From contig JANQID010000011.1 in NCBI GenBank assembly GCA_028282325.1, positions 1 through 41,291 of the forward strand: DNA of 41,291 bases, in the 5' to 3' direction. Position numbers and translations under genes: made by a program. The notes beneath the pieces are model-generated. The model was not told the origin of the DNA. It searched no databases and was given only the letters and a program-made list of their open reading frames with translations. Position 1 is the stretch's first letter, and every line of letters starts with the position of its first letter. This document shows positions 25,305-33,138 of this stretch, piece by piece. This DNA comes from Chloroflexaceae bacterium. Lineage in GTDB: Bacteria; Chloroflexota; Chloroflexia; Chloroflexales; Chloroflexaceae.

Positions 25305-26387
25305 ATGCTCTCTGCCGTGACGCTACACCACTGGTATCAAAACCATATCACGACCTGGGAACGCGAACAACCCGCGCCCGGCGATCCCGCCGACGTGCAG
25401 GCCGTGTTGACCAGCCCCGTCTTCGAACTGGACACGCCCGCGAATGAAATTATCGCCTCCTGGGGCGCAACGACGCCGACTCGCACCTGGATCGAGGTGC
25501 AGATCCGCGCCCGGTTCGGCGAACGCTGGAGCAAGTACTACCGCATCGCCACATGGGATCACACGCTCCACGGCAGCCGCCGCAGCAGTTTCAACGCCCA
25601 GGAAGACGCCGACGGGCAGGTTGCGACCGACACCTTGATCCTGAAAACCGACGCCGATGGCGTGCAGGCCCGCATCTTGCTGTGCCACAGCGATCATGCC
25701 CGATCATTGCCGACGATCACCGCGCTGGCGATCTGTTGCTGCGCGATCGCCGTCGATGACGGGCGCTTGCCGATGCTGCGCCCGGAGTCTACCAGCGCGC
25801 TACACACCAAAACGCTGCGCGTGCCCTACTTCTCGCAGCATCAGTATGCGCGAACGACGGAATGGTGCAGCCCGACCGCGCTGGCAATGGCGCTGGGCTA
25901 CTGGTACGCGCGCACATTCGACCCGCGCCTGGAGACGTTCACAATCTCGTCGAGCGTGCCCGCACTGACCGCGCCTCTGGTCTACGATCCCGCCTACCAG
26001 GGCGTGGGCAACTGGGTTTTTAACGCTGCCTACGCGGCGATGCTCGGCCTGGAGGCCTACGTCACACGGATGCACAGCATTGACCAGATCGCGCGTTGGA
26101 TCGAGGCCGACGTGCCGATCATCGCCAGCCTGTCCTGGTCGCCGGGCGAACTCGACGGCGCCTCGATCGCCGAGAGCAGCGGCCACATGCTGGTGGTGAC
26201 AGGCGTGGACGGCAAGCGCGTCCACGTCGCCGACCCGGCCGCCCCCATCGTCGACGAGGTCGCGCGCACCTATCGCGTCGATCAGTTCACAGCGTGTTGG
26301 CAGGGGCATTCCAACGGCATCGTGTATGTGATCTACCCGCCGGCCTGGCTCATTCCTACGCCCGGCCCGCAGGATGGATGGAGCTAA
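25305..26387 (+). CDS. C39-like cysteine peptidase domain protein
   Basis: 360 residues. The N-terminal 165 residues are an uncharacterised beta-rich region (WIEVQIRARFGERWSKYYRIATWDHTLHGS) that looks like a carbohydrate- or substrate-binding domain. The C-terminal part is a papain-like C39_2 domain: VPYFSQHQYARTTEWCSPTALAMALGYW with Cys188, SSGHMLVVTGVDG with His294 and VHVADPAA with Asp310 as the probable triad. No signal peptide is seen, which is unusual for this group and suggests a cytoplasmic role or non-classical export. A TGGTACAAT extended -10 element lies at 25219-25227. The GT4 gene follows after 28 nt. Confidence 0.88.
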   Translation: MLSAVTLHHWYQNHITTWEREQPAPGDPADVQAVLTSPVFELDTPANEIIASWGATTPTRTWIEVQIRARFGERWSKYYRIATWDHTLHGSRRSSFNAQEDADGQVATDTLILKTDADGVQARILLCHSDHARSLPTITALAICCCAIAVDDGRLPMLRPESTSALHTKTLRVPYFSQHQYARTTEWCSPTALAMALGYWYARTFDPRLETFTISSSVPALTAPLVYDPAYQGVGNWVFNAAYAAMLGLEAYVTRMHSIDQIARWIEADVPIIASLSWSPGELDGASIAESSGHMLVVTGVDGKRVHVADPAAPIVDEVARTYRVDQFTACWQGHSNGIVYVIYPPAWLIPTPGPQDGWS

Positions 26388-26415
26388 TGTGATTTGAGAA
26401 CGATAACGGTATAAG

Positions 26416-27666
26416 ATGCGGATTCTGTTCCTCGCGCCCTACCCGCCCTACCCGCCGCGCGGCGGCGGCATGCTGCGCATTTACAACCTGCTGGCCGGGC
26501 TGGCCAAACGCCACGCCGTCACCTGCCTGACATTCGCCCCCAACGACGATGCCGCCGCCGCCCTGGGGCCGTTGCGCCAGGTCTGCCGCGTCGAGACGGT
26601 CGCGGGGCCACCGCAGCGCCGGTTGGCCCGACGCGCCACGACGACGCTGGCATCGCCATTGCCGGACATGGCGCTGCGCAACGCCGCGCCAGCGTATGCC
26701 GCCGCGCTCGAACGCCTGCTCGCCACCGAGCGCTTCGACATCATCCAGGCCGAGAGCATCGAGATGGCGAGCTATGGCGCGCTGTGCCAGCGGGCCGGAA
26801 ACGGCGCAACCCTGATCCTCGACGAATTCAACGCCGAGTATGTGCTGCAACGTCGCGCCGCGCTCACCAACCTGCCCCGACCGGGAGCATGGTTGCCGCG
26901 TCCCGCCGGGCTGGTCGGCGCAGCTTACTCGCTGATCCAGTGGCGCAAGCTGGCCGCCTACGAACGCCGATTGACGCGCATGTATGATCGCGTGCTGGCG
27001 GTGTCGGACGAAGATCGTTGCGCGTTGCTGCACCTCAATCGCGCCGCCGACCTGAGCGTCGTGCCCAACGGCGTCGATACGGCCTACTTCGCACCCCGCC
27101 TCGACGCGCCGCCGCCGCCCAACGCCGATCTCACATTCACCGGCACGCTCGATTTTCGCCCCAACGTGGACGCTGTTACCTGGTTCGCCCGCGTCGTGCT
27201 GCCGCTCATTCGTGAGCACCGCCTCGACGCCCGCTTTGTGGTGGTAGGGCGTAACCCGGCCCCCAACGTGCGCGCACTCCACAACGGCCAGAGCATCGTC
27301 GTAACCGGCGAGGTCGCCGATGTGCGCCCGTTCATCGCAAGCGCGGCGGTTTATGTTGTGCCGATACGAATGGGCGGCGGGGTGCGGCTGAAACTGCTGG
27401 AAGCGCTATCGATGCAGGCCCCCGTCGTGAGCACGACGATGGGCGCGGCGGGCATTCCCGAACTGCGCGACGGCGTGCATGCGCTGCTGGCCGACTCGCC
27501 CGACGCCTTCGCTGCCGCCGTCATCCGCCTGCTCGACACACGTCTGCTGGGGGCGGGGCTGGGGGCTGCCGGGCGCTCTCTGGCACGCGAACACTACGAC
27601 TGGAGCGCCATTGTCCCCCGGCTGGAAGCGGTTTATCAGACAGCAACTCAACGACAGGAGCTTTGA
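26416..27666 (+). CDS. GT4-type glycosyltransferase
   Basis: 416 residues with the GT-B fold. The N-terminal domain starts with MRILFLAPYPPYPPRGGGMLRIYNLLAGLAKRH, the acceptor-side Gly loop. The C-terminal domain has LSVVPNGVDTAYF, LTFTGTLDFRPNVDAVTWF, VVVGRNPAPNVRAL and the donor-binding block MGGGVRLKLLEALSMQAPVVSTTMGAAGI with the conserved Glu (LLEAL). It probably adds a sugar from a nucleotide donor to a lipid or polysaccharide acceptor at the inner membrane face. The stop overlaps the start of the next methyltransferase (TGATG), so the two are coupled. Confidence 0.94.
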   Translation: MRILFLAPYPPYPPRGGGMLRIYNLLAGLAKRHAVTCLTFAPNDDAAAALGPLRQVCRVETVAGPPQRRLARRATTTLASPLPDMALRNAAPAYAAALERLLATERFDIIQAESIEMASYGALCQRAGNGATLILDEFNAEYVLQRRAALTNLPRPGAWLPRPAGLVGAAYSLIQWRKLAAYERRLTRMYDRVLAVSDEDRCALLHLNRAADLSVVPNGVDTAYFAPRLDAPPPPNADLTFTGTLDFRPNVDAVTWFARVVLPLIREHRLDARFVVVGRNPAPNVRALHNGQSIVVTGEVADVRPFIASAAVYVVPIRMGGGVRLKLLEALSMQAPVVSTTMGAAGIPELRDGVHALLADSPDAFAAAVIRLLDTRLLGAGLGAAGRSLAREHYDWSAIVPRLEAVYQTATQRQEL

Positions 27667-28310
27667 TGAGCATTCGCGACGCCTACGACGCCTGGTCGGA
27701 AACCTATGACACCGACCTGAACAAAACCCGCGCTCTCGACGAGGAAGTAACCCGATCCGTGCTGGCCGGCGCGCGCTACACGTCTATTCTGGAGATTGGC
27801 TGCGGCACCGGCAAGAACACGACACTCCTGGCCACGCTCGCCGACACGGTGCATGCGCTCGACTTTTCGCCCAGCATGCTCGCCAAAGCGCGCGCCCGTC
27901 CGGGGCTGGAAAACGTCACGTTCGCGCTCGCCGACCTCGCCCAACGCTGGCCGTGCACCGACGCGAGCGCCGACCTGGTCGTGTGCAACCTCGTGCTGGA
28001 ACATATTGAGAGCCTGGGGTTCATATTCGGCGAGGCCGCCCGCGCGCTGGTCGATCACGGTCGATTGTTCATCTGCGAACTGCACCCGTTTCGGCAGTAT
28101 CAGGGCACGCAGGCCAATTTCAATGCGGACGGCGCGACGACCCAAATCGCGGCGTTTGTCCATCACATCTCCGACTTTCTCACCGCCGCGCGTCGCAACG
28201 GCTTCGTTCTCCAGGATCTGGGCGAGTGGTGGCACACGGAGGACGGCGACAAGCCACCGCGGCTGGCGTCGTTTCTGTTCGCGCGTTCCGCCCGCAGCGA
28301 GCCGAGCTAA
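27666..28310 (+). CDS. SAM-dependent methyltransferase coupled to the GT4 gene
   Basis: 214 residues, ATG overlapping the stop of the glycosyltransferase gene, with AGGAG upstream. The N-terminus AYDAWSETYDTDLNKTRALDEEV is typical of small-molecule or sugar methyltransferases. The SAM loop is ILEIGCGTGKNTTLLA, then VHALDFSPSMLAKA, FALADLAQRWP and the strand-4/5 region LVVCNLVLEHIESLGFIFGEAARALVDHGRLFICEL. HPFRQYQGTQANF near the end fits a substrate pocket. Coupling suggests it modifies the same glycan or lipid as the GT4 enzyme, which is inference. Confidence 0.92.
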   Translation: MSIRDAYDAWSETYDTDLNKTRALDEEVTRSVLAGARYTSILEIGCGTGKNTTLLATLADTVHALDFSPSMLAKARARPGLENVTFALADLAQRWPCTDASADLVVCNLVLEHIESLGFIFGEAARALVDHGRLFICELHPFRQYQGTQANFNADGATTQIAAFVHHISDFLTAARRNGFVLQDLGEWWHTEDGDKPPRLASFLFARSARSEPS

Positions 28311-28595
28311 TACCATTCGCGATGGAGGATTTTATAGCGATGGTCAGCACGGTTGCGCCCGGAGTGTTGCACCTGCATTCCGGCTTCAGTTAGAAGTCGT
28401 AGACAACGCGAGTTACGCGCTCTGCCGAAGGCTCAAGCAGCTTTCTTGCTGGGGCCAGAACCGAAAAGATCGCCACCGCGCAAGTTCTGTAAATAAGGAT
28501 TGCCAGTCCTCGATTATCTTTAGGCTGATCTCTCTATAAGGCAGCAGTATAGCTGCCGCAATCCGGGCTCATCACTTATCACCCAAGACGCCGCT

Positions 28596-29471
28596 ATGAC
28601 CCGACGCCTGCTGATCTACGATTGCGACAATACGATGGGACTGCGGCGCCAGGAGATCGACGACGGCCTGACGCTGCTCTACCTGCTCGGACGGCCCGAC
28701 ATCGAGCTGCTGGGCGTCACCACGACCTTCGGCAACGGCCCGATCGACGCGGTCTACAACCAGACCACGCAACTGCTGCGCGAGCGGCAGCGCCCGGACC
28801 TGCCCGTGTATAAAGGAGCAGGGCAGCGCAACCAACCGCCAACCGCCGCCGCTGCGTTTCTCGCCGAAACTGCCGCCGCGCATCCTGGCCAAATTACCCT
28901 GCTTGCCACCGGGCCGCTGGGCAACTTGCGCGCCGCCGCGCTGCTCGACCCCAACTTCTTCGCCAACCTGCGCCAGATCGTCTGTATGGGCGGCTACCTG
29001 CACCCGCTGCGCATCGGCTGGCGTTCGATGCCGGAGCTGAACCTGGCGGCGGATCCGGAGGCGTCGCTGGCGGTATTGCGCGCGCCCTATCCGGTCACGC
29101 TGATGCATGCCCACGTCTGCCTCCAGGCGACATTCGGCTGGGGCGACCTGTTGCGCGCCGGCTATTGGGATCGCGCGACGCGCCGGATTGTGCGCAACTG
29201 GTTGCTGGCGTTCAGCCTGTACCACGGCGTCCCGGTGTTCTACCTGTGGGATTTGCTGCCCGCCGTGTATGTTTCCCACCCAGAGTTGTTCGACCACAAC
29301 CCGACCGGCATTCGCTCGACGGCAGCCTATCTGGAGAGCGGCACGCTGATTACGACCGTCGCGAGCGCGCAATCGTCGATCAATATGCCTTCACGCATCC
29401 GCGACCGGCGGCGCTTCAAACAGACGCTCGCCGCAGCATGGGAGCGCGAACGTAGCATAAGCTTCACATAG
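28596..29471 (+). CDS. Inosine/uridine-preferring nucleoside hydrolase family protein
   Basis: 291 residues. The family hydrolyses N-glycosidic bonds of nucleosides for purine/pyrimidine salvage, using Ca bound by N-terminal Asp residues. The start LLIYDCDNTMG followed by QEIDDGL is a modified form of the DxDxGxDDA signature: Asp9, Asp11, Asn12 and the DD near 22-23 are kept but spaced by an insert. LLATGPLGNLRAA, MGGYLHPL, PELNLAADPEASL and the late WDLLPAVYVSHPELF with the distal Asp support the assignment. The insertion in the metal loop is unusual and could change specificity. The region from 28311 to 28595 before it has no supported gene. Confidence 0.85.
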   Translation: MTRRLLIYDCDNTMGLRRQEIDDGLTLLYLLGRPDIELLGVTTTFGNGPIDAVYNQTTQLLRERQRPDLPVYKGAGQRNQPPTAAAAFLAETAAAHPGQITLLATGPLGNLRAAALLDPNFFANLRQIVCMGGYLHPLRIGWRSMPELNLAADPEASLAVLRAPYPVTLMHAHVCLQATFGWGDLLRAGYWDRATRRIVRNWLLAFSLYHGVPVFYLWDLLPAVYVSHPELFDHNPTGIRSTAAYLESGTLITTVASAQSSINMPSRIRDRRRFKQTLAAAWERERSISFT

Positions 29472-29512
29472 CCGATGTCCGATAGACGATAGGGCGCGGG
29501 GGCGCAATGCCT

Positions 29513-29537
29513 GTAGGGGCGAAACACCTTTCGCCCG
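29513..29537 (+). repeat. 25-bp dispersed palindromic repeat, copy 2
   Basis: Identical over 25 bp to 29852-29876 and, inverted, to 23742-23766. The two plus-strand copies bracket the tandem larger repeats at 29567-29844, as a unit would flank an insertion. Confidence 0.75.
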
Positions 29538-29566
29538 GATCTGGTGCAGCGGGCGAACGCGGGGAC

Positions 29567-29703
29567 GCTACCAAACCATATTGGAGGCGCCGCATACGGT
29601 CATTCTGAGCGCAGCGAAGAATCTCAGGTTTCAATAACGCCGAGACCCTTCCCCTTCGCTGCGCTCAGGGTGATATGCGGCGTGTGCATCATCATTTGGT
29701 AGC
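29567..29703. repeat. MITE-like palindromic repeat, tandem copy 1
   Basis: 137 bp starting GCTACCAAA and ending TTTGGTAGC, so a 9-bp perfect terminal inverted repeat. Internal arms CATTCTGAGCGCAGCGAAG and its rough complement CCCCTTCGCTGCGCTCAGGG fold back, so nearly the whole element is a long imperfect hairpin. No reading frame is carried. Confidence 0.8.
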
Positions 29704-29844
29704 TACCAAACCATATTGGAGGTGCCGCATACGGTCATTCTGAGCGAAGCGAAGAATCTCAGGTTTCAATAACGCCGAGACCCTTCCCCTTCGCTGCGCT
29801 CAGGGTCAGGGTGACATGCGGCGTGTGCATCATCATTTGGTAGC
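29702..29844. repeat. MITE-like palindromic repeat, tandem copy 2
   Basis: 143 bp, the same element as copy 1 with few changes and a short internal duplication (CAGGGTCAGGGTGA). It shares two bases with copy 1, giving a TTTGGTAGCTACCAAA palindrome at the joint. A third, more diverged and inverted copy lies at 34454-34586. Confidence 0.8.
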
Positions 29845-29851
29845 AATGTCT

Positions 29852-29876
29852 GTAGGGGCGAAACACCTTTCGCCCG
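29852..29876 (+). repeat. 25-bp dispersed palindromic repeat, copy 3
   Basis: Exact copy of 29513-29537 in the same orientation, 8 nt after the second MITE-like element. Confidence 0.75.
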
Positions 29877-29893
29877 TCAATAGGCAAACGAAG

Positions 29894-29922
29894 ACCGGGC
29901 AGGTTTGGCAAACCCGCCCGGT
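29894..29922 (-). terminator. Hairpin downstream of yhbY
   Basis: ACCGGGC/GCCCGGT and the inner GGTTT/AAACC form a 12-bp stem with one mismatch and a 3-nt loop, about 30 nt after the yhbY stop on the minus strand. It is a likely transcript end, although without a long T run. Confidence 0.5.
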
Positions 29923-29929
29923 TCCACGT

Positions 29930-29964
29930 CACCCGTCACCTGTCACTCATCACCCGTCACTCAC
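29930..29964. repeat. Five tandem 7-bp units at the yhbY 3' end
   Basis: Units CACCCGT, CACCTGT, CACTCAT, CACCCGT and CACTCAC follow each other without a gap. The last yhbY codons and stop lie inside the array, so copy-number change would alter the protein's C-terminus. Confidence 0.65.
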
Positions 29965-30267
29965 CTCGCCGGGCAAAGCAATCTGGCGCTTGTCGGGGTC
30001 GGTCTGCTCGCGATAGAGAATGGCGATATGACCGATAATGCCGACAACATGCCCGCTGCTCGCCTCGGCGATGGACCGAGCCAATGCTTCCTTCTCGTCG
30101 CGGAAATCCAGAAATTTCACCTTGATCAGCTCATGGGCCTCCAGCGCCCGGTCGATCACGGTTTGCACCTGCGCGGTGACGCCCTGCTTGCCGATTTGCA
30201 CCACCGGATTCAGGTGGTGCGCCTGGCGTCGCAAGAACGCGCGCTGGCGTTTCGTCAGGGGTTGCAT
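29950..30267 (-). CDS. yhbY: CRS1-YhbY (CRM) domain RNA-binding protein
   Basis: 105 residues from ATG 30267 with GGAG upstream. The CRM-domain signature LTKRQRAFLRRQAHHLNPVVQIGKQGVT opens the protein, followed by ALEAHELIKVKFLDFRDEKEALARSIAEASSGHVVGIIGHIAILYRE with the conserved GxxG-like region. YhbY homologues associate with pre-50S ribosomal particles and help ribosome assembly. The C-terminal ten residues are encoded by tandem 7-bp repeats, so this end is probably variable. The 82-residue gene upstream on the same strand is 51 nt away and may be cotranscribed. Confidence 0.92.
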   Translation of the reverse strand: MQPLTKRQRAFLRRQAHHLNPVVQIGKQGVTAQVQTVIDRALEAHELIKVKFLDFRDEKEALARSIAEASSGHVVGIIGHIAILYREQTDPDKRQIALPGEVSDG

Positions 30268-30318
30268 CAAGCCAGAATCTCCTCAGCCGTCGAACATCAT
30301 CCGATCACGTCTCCGTCC

Positions 30319-30567
30319 CTACAACGATCGTACGTTCCCGTGTATTGCATCGAGCAAGCCCGACCGGGCTTCGACTTCGCACATACGCAGCGACGCAAAC
30401 TGCGACGCGCCGCGCATCAATTCGATGGCCCGCTCGGTGGGCAAATACTCCAGGCTTTCCAGGCTATACCCAAACTGGCTTAGGTACTCCTCGATATACG
30501 CGCGTTCCAGGCTGGTCTGAAAGCCCCACGCAATCGGCTCTGAAATCAGCTCTCGTTGGGTTGACAT
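30319..30567 (-). CDS. Small hypothetical protein (82 residues)
   Basis: The ATG has GAGGAGG 6-7 nt upstream, an excellent translation start. The protein is soluble and helical, with aromatic-rich segments (SLERAYIEEYLSQFGYSLESLEYLPTERAIELMRGASQFASLRM). I do not recognise a family. It precedes yhbY by 51 nt on the same strand, and a TACAAT -10 hexamer lies about 60 nt upstream. Coding status is well supported by the start signal. Confidence 0.7.
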   Translation of the reverse strand: MSTQRELISEPIAWGFQTSLERAYIEEYLSQFGYSLESLEYLPTERAIELMRGASQFASLRMCEVEARSGLLDAIHGNVRSL

Positions 30568-30806
30568 CGCTAACCTCCTCGTTGCGACAACACGGTTCGC
30601 GCTTCCCAGCCGAACCCTGTCCCATTATTGTACTTCATCGTACGGAGCACATATCGACGCACAACAACGAATAACGCACTCCTTTGACTCTCCCAAACAA
30701 GCGGCGCACGTTATTCATTAATGATCAGTATAACCGATACGAAAGTCGCAGATCGGGAAAGATCGATTACGTTCGGCGAAGAAGCCGCTACAGTTGGTAG
30801 CATCGG

Positions 30807-30914
30807 CTAAGGGGATGGGGCGCTATCACTCAGAATGTAGCGATCATACTTCCCTTGATCGCCCGCTTGCCAGATAGCGAAGGCATCGGCAAAGGAGGCC
30901 TCGCGCTTGAGCAT
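30807..30914 (-). CDS. Possible 35-residue ORF downstream of glnA
   Basis: ATG 30914 to TAG 30807 encodes a coherent, polar peptide beginning MLKREASFADAFAIWQAGDQ and continuing KYDRYILSDSAPSP. Its composition is protein-like rather than random. It has no normal Shine-Dalgarno; a strong hairpin ends 5 nt before the ATG instead. It could be the tail of a decayed gene or a short regulated ORF. Function unknown. Confidence 0.3.
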   Translation of the reverse strand: MLKREASFADAFAIWQAGDQGKYDRYILSDSAPSP

Positions 30915-30919
30915 CAATT

Positions 30920-30949
30920 GGTCGGGACGAACAACCTTGCGTCCCGACC
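30920..30949 (-). terminator. Perfect 10-bp hairpin after glnA
   Basis: GGTCGGGACG (30920-30929) pairs with CGTCCCGACC (30940-30949) across a 10-nt loop, about 70 nt past the glnA stop. There is no T run on the minus strand, so it may be a terminator of modest strength or a translation-blocking hairpin for the 35-codon ORF. Confidence 0.45.
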
Positions 30950-31016
30950 ATTCACTTGCCGCGCGCCGGAAGCGCACACACCTGTCGACTATCGCATGTT
31001 CGGCTACCGGCTCTGC

Positions 31017-32444
31017 CTAAAACCGGCTCCAGAGGTACTGATTAGTCACCTCGTGGTGGAACTGGATCTCGGCGCGTTTGATCAACGAGCCAAGCTGGTG
31101 CGGACAACGTTCCGCCACCATCTGCTTCAGATCGGCGTATTTGGCGTGAGCTTCCGCGCCGAGCAACCCGGCGAGGAAGGCGCTGTCGCGGAAGAACCGG
31201 ATGGCGTCGTTGATATTGTCCGGCAGCGTCTCCAGCCCCTGACGTATATCGGTCGTCGGCTGCGAGCCTTCGAGGCCGGTGCGCAGCAATGTATAGATCG
31301 CCATATACGGATTGGCGTCGGGGGAAATCGAACGCACCTCCACCCGCGCCGAACGCGCGTTGCCAATTGGTATGCGCACCATCGCCCCGCGATCCACCGG
31401 CGAAGCCTTTATCTGGTTGGGCGCTTCATAGTGCGGATCAAGCCGTCGATAGGCGTTGACGCTGGAGTTGAGGATCAGGCAGAGATCCTTGCCGATGTTC
31501 AGAATACGATCCACAAAATTCCAGGCATACTCCGACAATCCCTCCACGCCGTCCGGATCGTAGAACAGGTTCGTCTCGCCGCGCGAAACCGACATGTTCG
31601 TATGCATTCCGTTGCCATTCACATTGGTAACTGGCTTGGGCACGAAGCTGGCAGTCATATCCAGACGGTTGGCCACTTGACGACAGATCAACTTGTAGAG
31701 CAAAATCTGGTCGGCGGCGATAGACGCCTCGGTATAGCTATAGTTCAACTCGAACTGCGACGGCGCAACCTCAGGGTGATCCTTCTCATTCGCAAATCCC
31801 ATCGCGCGATGGGCTTCCGCCGCCGTATCGATGAAGAGGCGCAGCGGATCGTCGGGCAGCGAGTGGTAGTAACCCGACGTGCTGGCGAACGTGAATTCGC
31901 CCAACTCGCGATAGCGCTGCTCGGCGTTGCGGCCCTTGAACAAAAAGCCCTCGATCTCGTTGGCGATGTTGCAGGTCAAACCCTCACGCTCGTACAAGCC
32001 GTTGACATAGGCCTTGAGGATCGAGCGCATATCGGAGGGATAAGGCGAGCCGTCGCGCTCCTGCACCTCGCCAAAGAGCAACACCTTGCCAGGGCCGAAT
32101 ACATCGGACGGCAGCCAGTAGAACGCCGCCCAATCGATGCCCAGGCGCAGATCGGACTCGGCCTGCGGCGAAAAGCCCCGGATCGACGAACCATCGAAGG
32201 TCAGGTTGTCCGCTGATTTGAGCAGGAACTTCTTGTCGTAATCCAGCATATGCAGGCGACCTTCAAGGTCGGTAAAGCACACCGTCACTGCTTTGATGCG
32301 CTTCTCATCGTTCAGATAGCGCATCCGCTCCTCGCGGATCTGGTCAATCGGCGCACGCGCCATACGCTGCGCTTTGACCTCAAGATTCACTTCCTCGAGC
32401 TGCTCATAGGGGATTTCAAGAAAATCACGTAATATGCCTGTCAT
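31017..32444 (-). CDS. glnA: Glutamine synthetase (type I-like)
   Basis: 475 residues from ATG 32444; the frame is open to 32759 but that part is not homologous. The enzyme makes glutamine from glutamate, ammonia and ATP. Motifs seen: FDGSSIRGF (about 83-91), NEIEGFLF, the metal/ammonium site HPEVAPSQFELNYSY, the ATP-site NVNGNGMHTNMSV and the Arg-rich ARVEVRSISPDANPYM. The Tyr adenylylation region (NLY-LP) of enteric enzymes is absent, so control by adenylylation is unlikely. The ATG has no close Shine-Dalgarno; AGGAGG lies 16 nt upstream. A TGGTACAAT element at 32523-32531 on the minus strand could be the promoter. It is divergent from the ferredoxin gene. Confidence 0.93.
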   Translation of the reverse strand: MTGILRDFLEIPYEQLEEVNLEVKAQRMARAPIDQIREERMRYLNDEKRIKAVTVCFTDLEGRLHMLDYDKKFLLKSADNLTFDGSSIRGFSPQAESDLRLGIDWAAFYWLPSDVFGPGKVLLFGEVQERDGSPYPSDMRSILKAYVNGLYEREGLTCNIANEIEGFLFKGRNAEQRYRELGEFTFASTSGYYHSLPDDPLRLFIDTAAEAHRAMGFANEKDHPEVAPSQFELNYSYTEASIAADQILLYKLICRQVANRLDMTASFVPKPVTNVNGNGMHTNMSVSRGETNLFYDPDGVEGLSEYAWNFVDRILNIGKDLCLILNSSVNAYRRLDPHYEAPNQIKASPVDRGAMVRIPIGNARSARVEVRSISPDANPYMAIYTLLRTGLEGSQPTTDIRQGLETLPDNINDAIRFFRDSAFLAGLLGAEAHAKYADLKQMVAERCPHQLGSLIKRAEIQFHHEVTNQYLWSRF

Positions 32445-32565
32445 ACCGCGGTGTTTTGCAACCTCCTGTACCAAACTAGAAGCGACGATGGCATCCAATG
32501 TCCGGCGCTGACGATGCGGCCCATTGTACCACCGTTTCACCGAGCAACCATACAGAGCAACATTT

Positions 32566-32573
32566 GCTATAAT
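32566..32573 (+). promoter_or_regulatory. Extended -10 promoter element of the ferredoxin gene
   Basis: TATAAT (32568-32573) is consensus and preceded by TGC, giving an extended -10, about 40 nt before the ATG at 32614. No good -35 hexamer is at 17 nt, which extended -10 promoters tolerate. Confidence 0.55.
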
Positions 32574-32613
32574 AAGCGTAGATTGTGTCAGGATCAGATT
32601 ATGAGGGAGAACT

Positions 32614-33138
32614 ATGCCCAACGTAACCATCAACGGCGAAACCTTCACGGCGCAAACAGGAGAACGGTTGGTTGATCCAGGTCGCCGGAACGGCGCACAT
32701 ATTGGCTTCTTCTGCGACGGTCGCGGCATCTGCCAGACATGCGCATGCCGCGTGGTCAAGGGAAACGATCAGCTCAGCGAACCCAACGAGGTTGAGCGGA
32801 TCTGGCTGAGCCAGGCCCAGCTTGACGCCGGCGAACGATTGGCGTGCCAGACGCAGATCACCGGCGCGGGCGCAATCGAGATCGAGACGCGCGCGGAGGA
32901 TATGCGCAATCAGCTCTCCGCCGCGCTGCGCGGCGATCTGAGCGGCGTACGCGTCGATGTGGCAACGCTGGGATCGATGGCGTTGGGCTTCCCGGTAAAC
33001 CTGGCGCGCACGCTGCCTCACGCGGCCAGCCGCTTGCCGAATCTCGAAGGCATCAACGCCTACTTCAGCGATGTTTTCCGTGTGCTAGGGCGCATGACCG
33101 CCGGTGGCGCAAAACGCGACGGCGAGGACAAAGCGTAA
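32614..33138 (+). CDS. 2Fe-2S ferredoxin-domain protein with C-terminal helical extension
   Basis: 174 residues. Residues 1-90 are a plant-type ferredoxin: cluster ligands Cys34, Cys40, Cys43 and Cys78 in FFCDGRGICQTCAC and RLACQTQ. Residues 95-160 form an extra amphipathic/helical part (RNQLSAALRGDLSG, ATLGSMALGFPVNLARTLPHAASRLPNLEGINAYFSDVF) that ordinary ferredoxins lack. 2Fe-2S proteins with a similar second domain occur in chlorosome envelopes (CsmI/J/X-like). If the host is a phototrophic Chloroflexia this is a reasonable hypothesis, but it is not shown. Start: ATG with GGGAG upstream and an extended -10 promoter. Ferrochelatase follows on the same strand. Confidence 0.85.
   Translation: MPNVTINGETFTAQTGERLVDPGRRNGAHIGFFCDGRGICQTCACRVVKGNDQLSEPNEVERIWLSQAQLDAGERLACQTQITGAGAIEIETRAEDMRNQLSAALRGDLSGVRVDVATLGSMALGFPVNLARTLPHAASRLPNLEGINAYFSDVFRVLGRMTAGGAKRDGEDKA

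Larger units (their letters stand above)
30568..31016. other. Intergenic stretch between the 82-residue gene and glnA
   Basis: About 450 nt. It contains a 35-codon minus-strand ORF (30807-30914) and a perfect hairpin (30920-30949), listed separately. The left 200 nt is AT-rich, with the probable promoter of the 82-residue gene. Nothing else is supported. Confidence 0.4.

Noticed and set aside
28433-28513. Short minus-strand frame ending LFGSGPSKKAA in the gap before the nucleoside hydrolase
   Set aside because: It looks like a protein C-terminus but has no start or upstream homology and is only 27 codons. Kept as a possible relic, not as a feature.
30855-32216. 453-codon plus-strand ORF
   Set aside because: It is the antisense shadow of glutamine synthetase, whose minus-strand frame has all family motifs.
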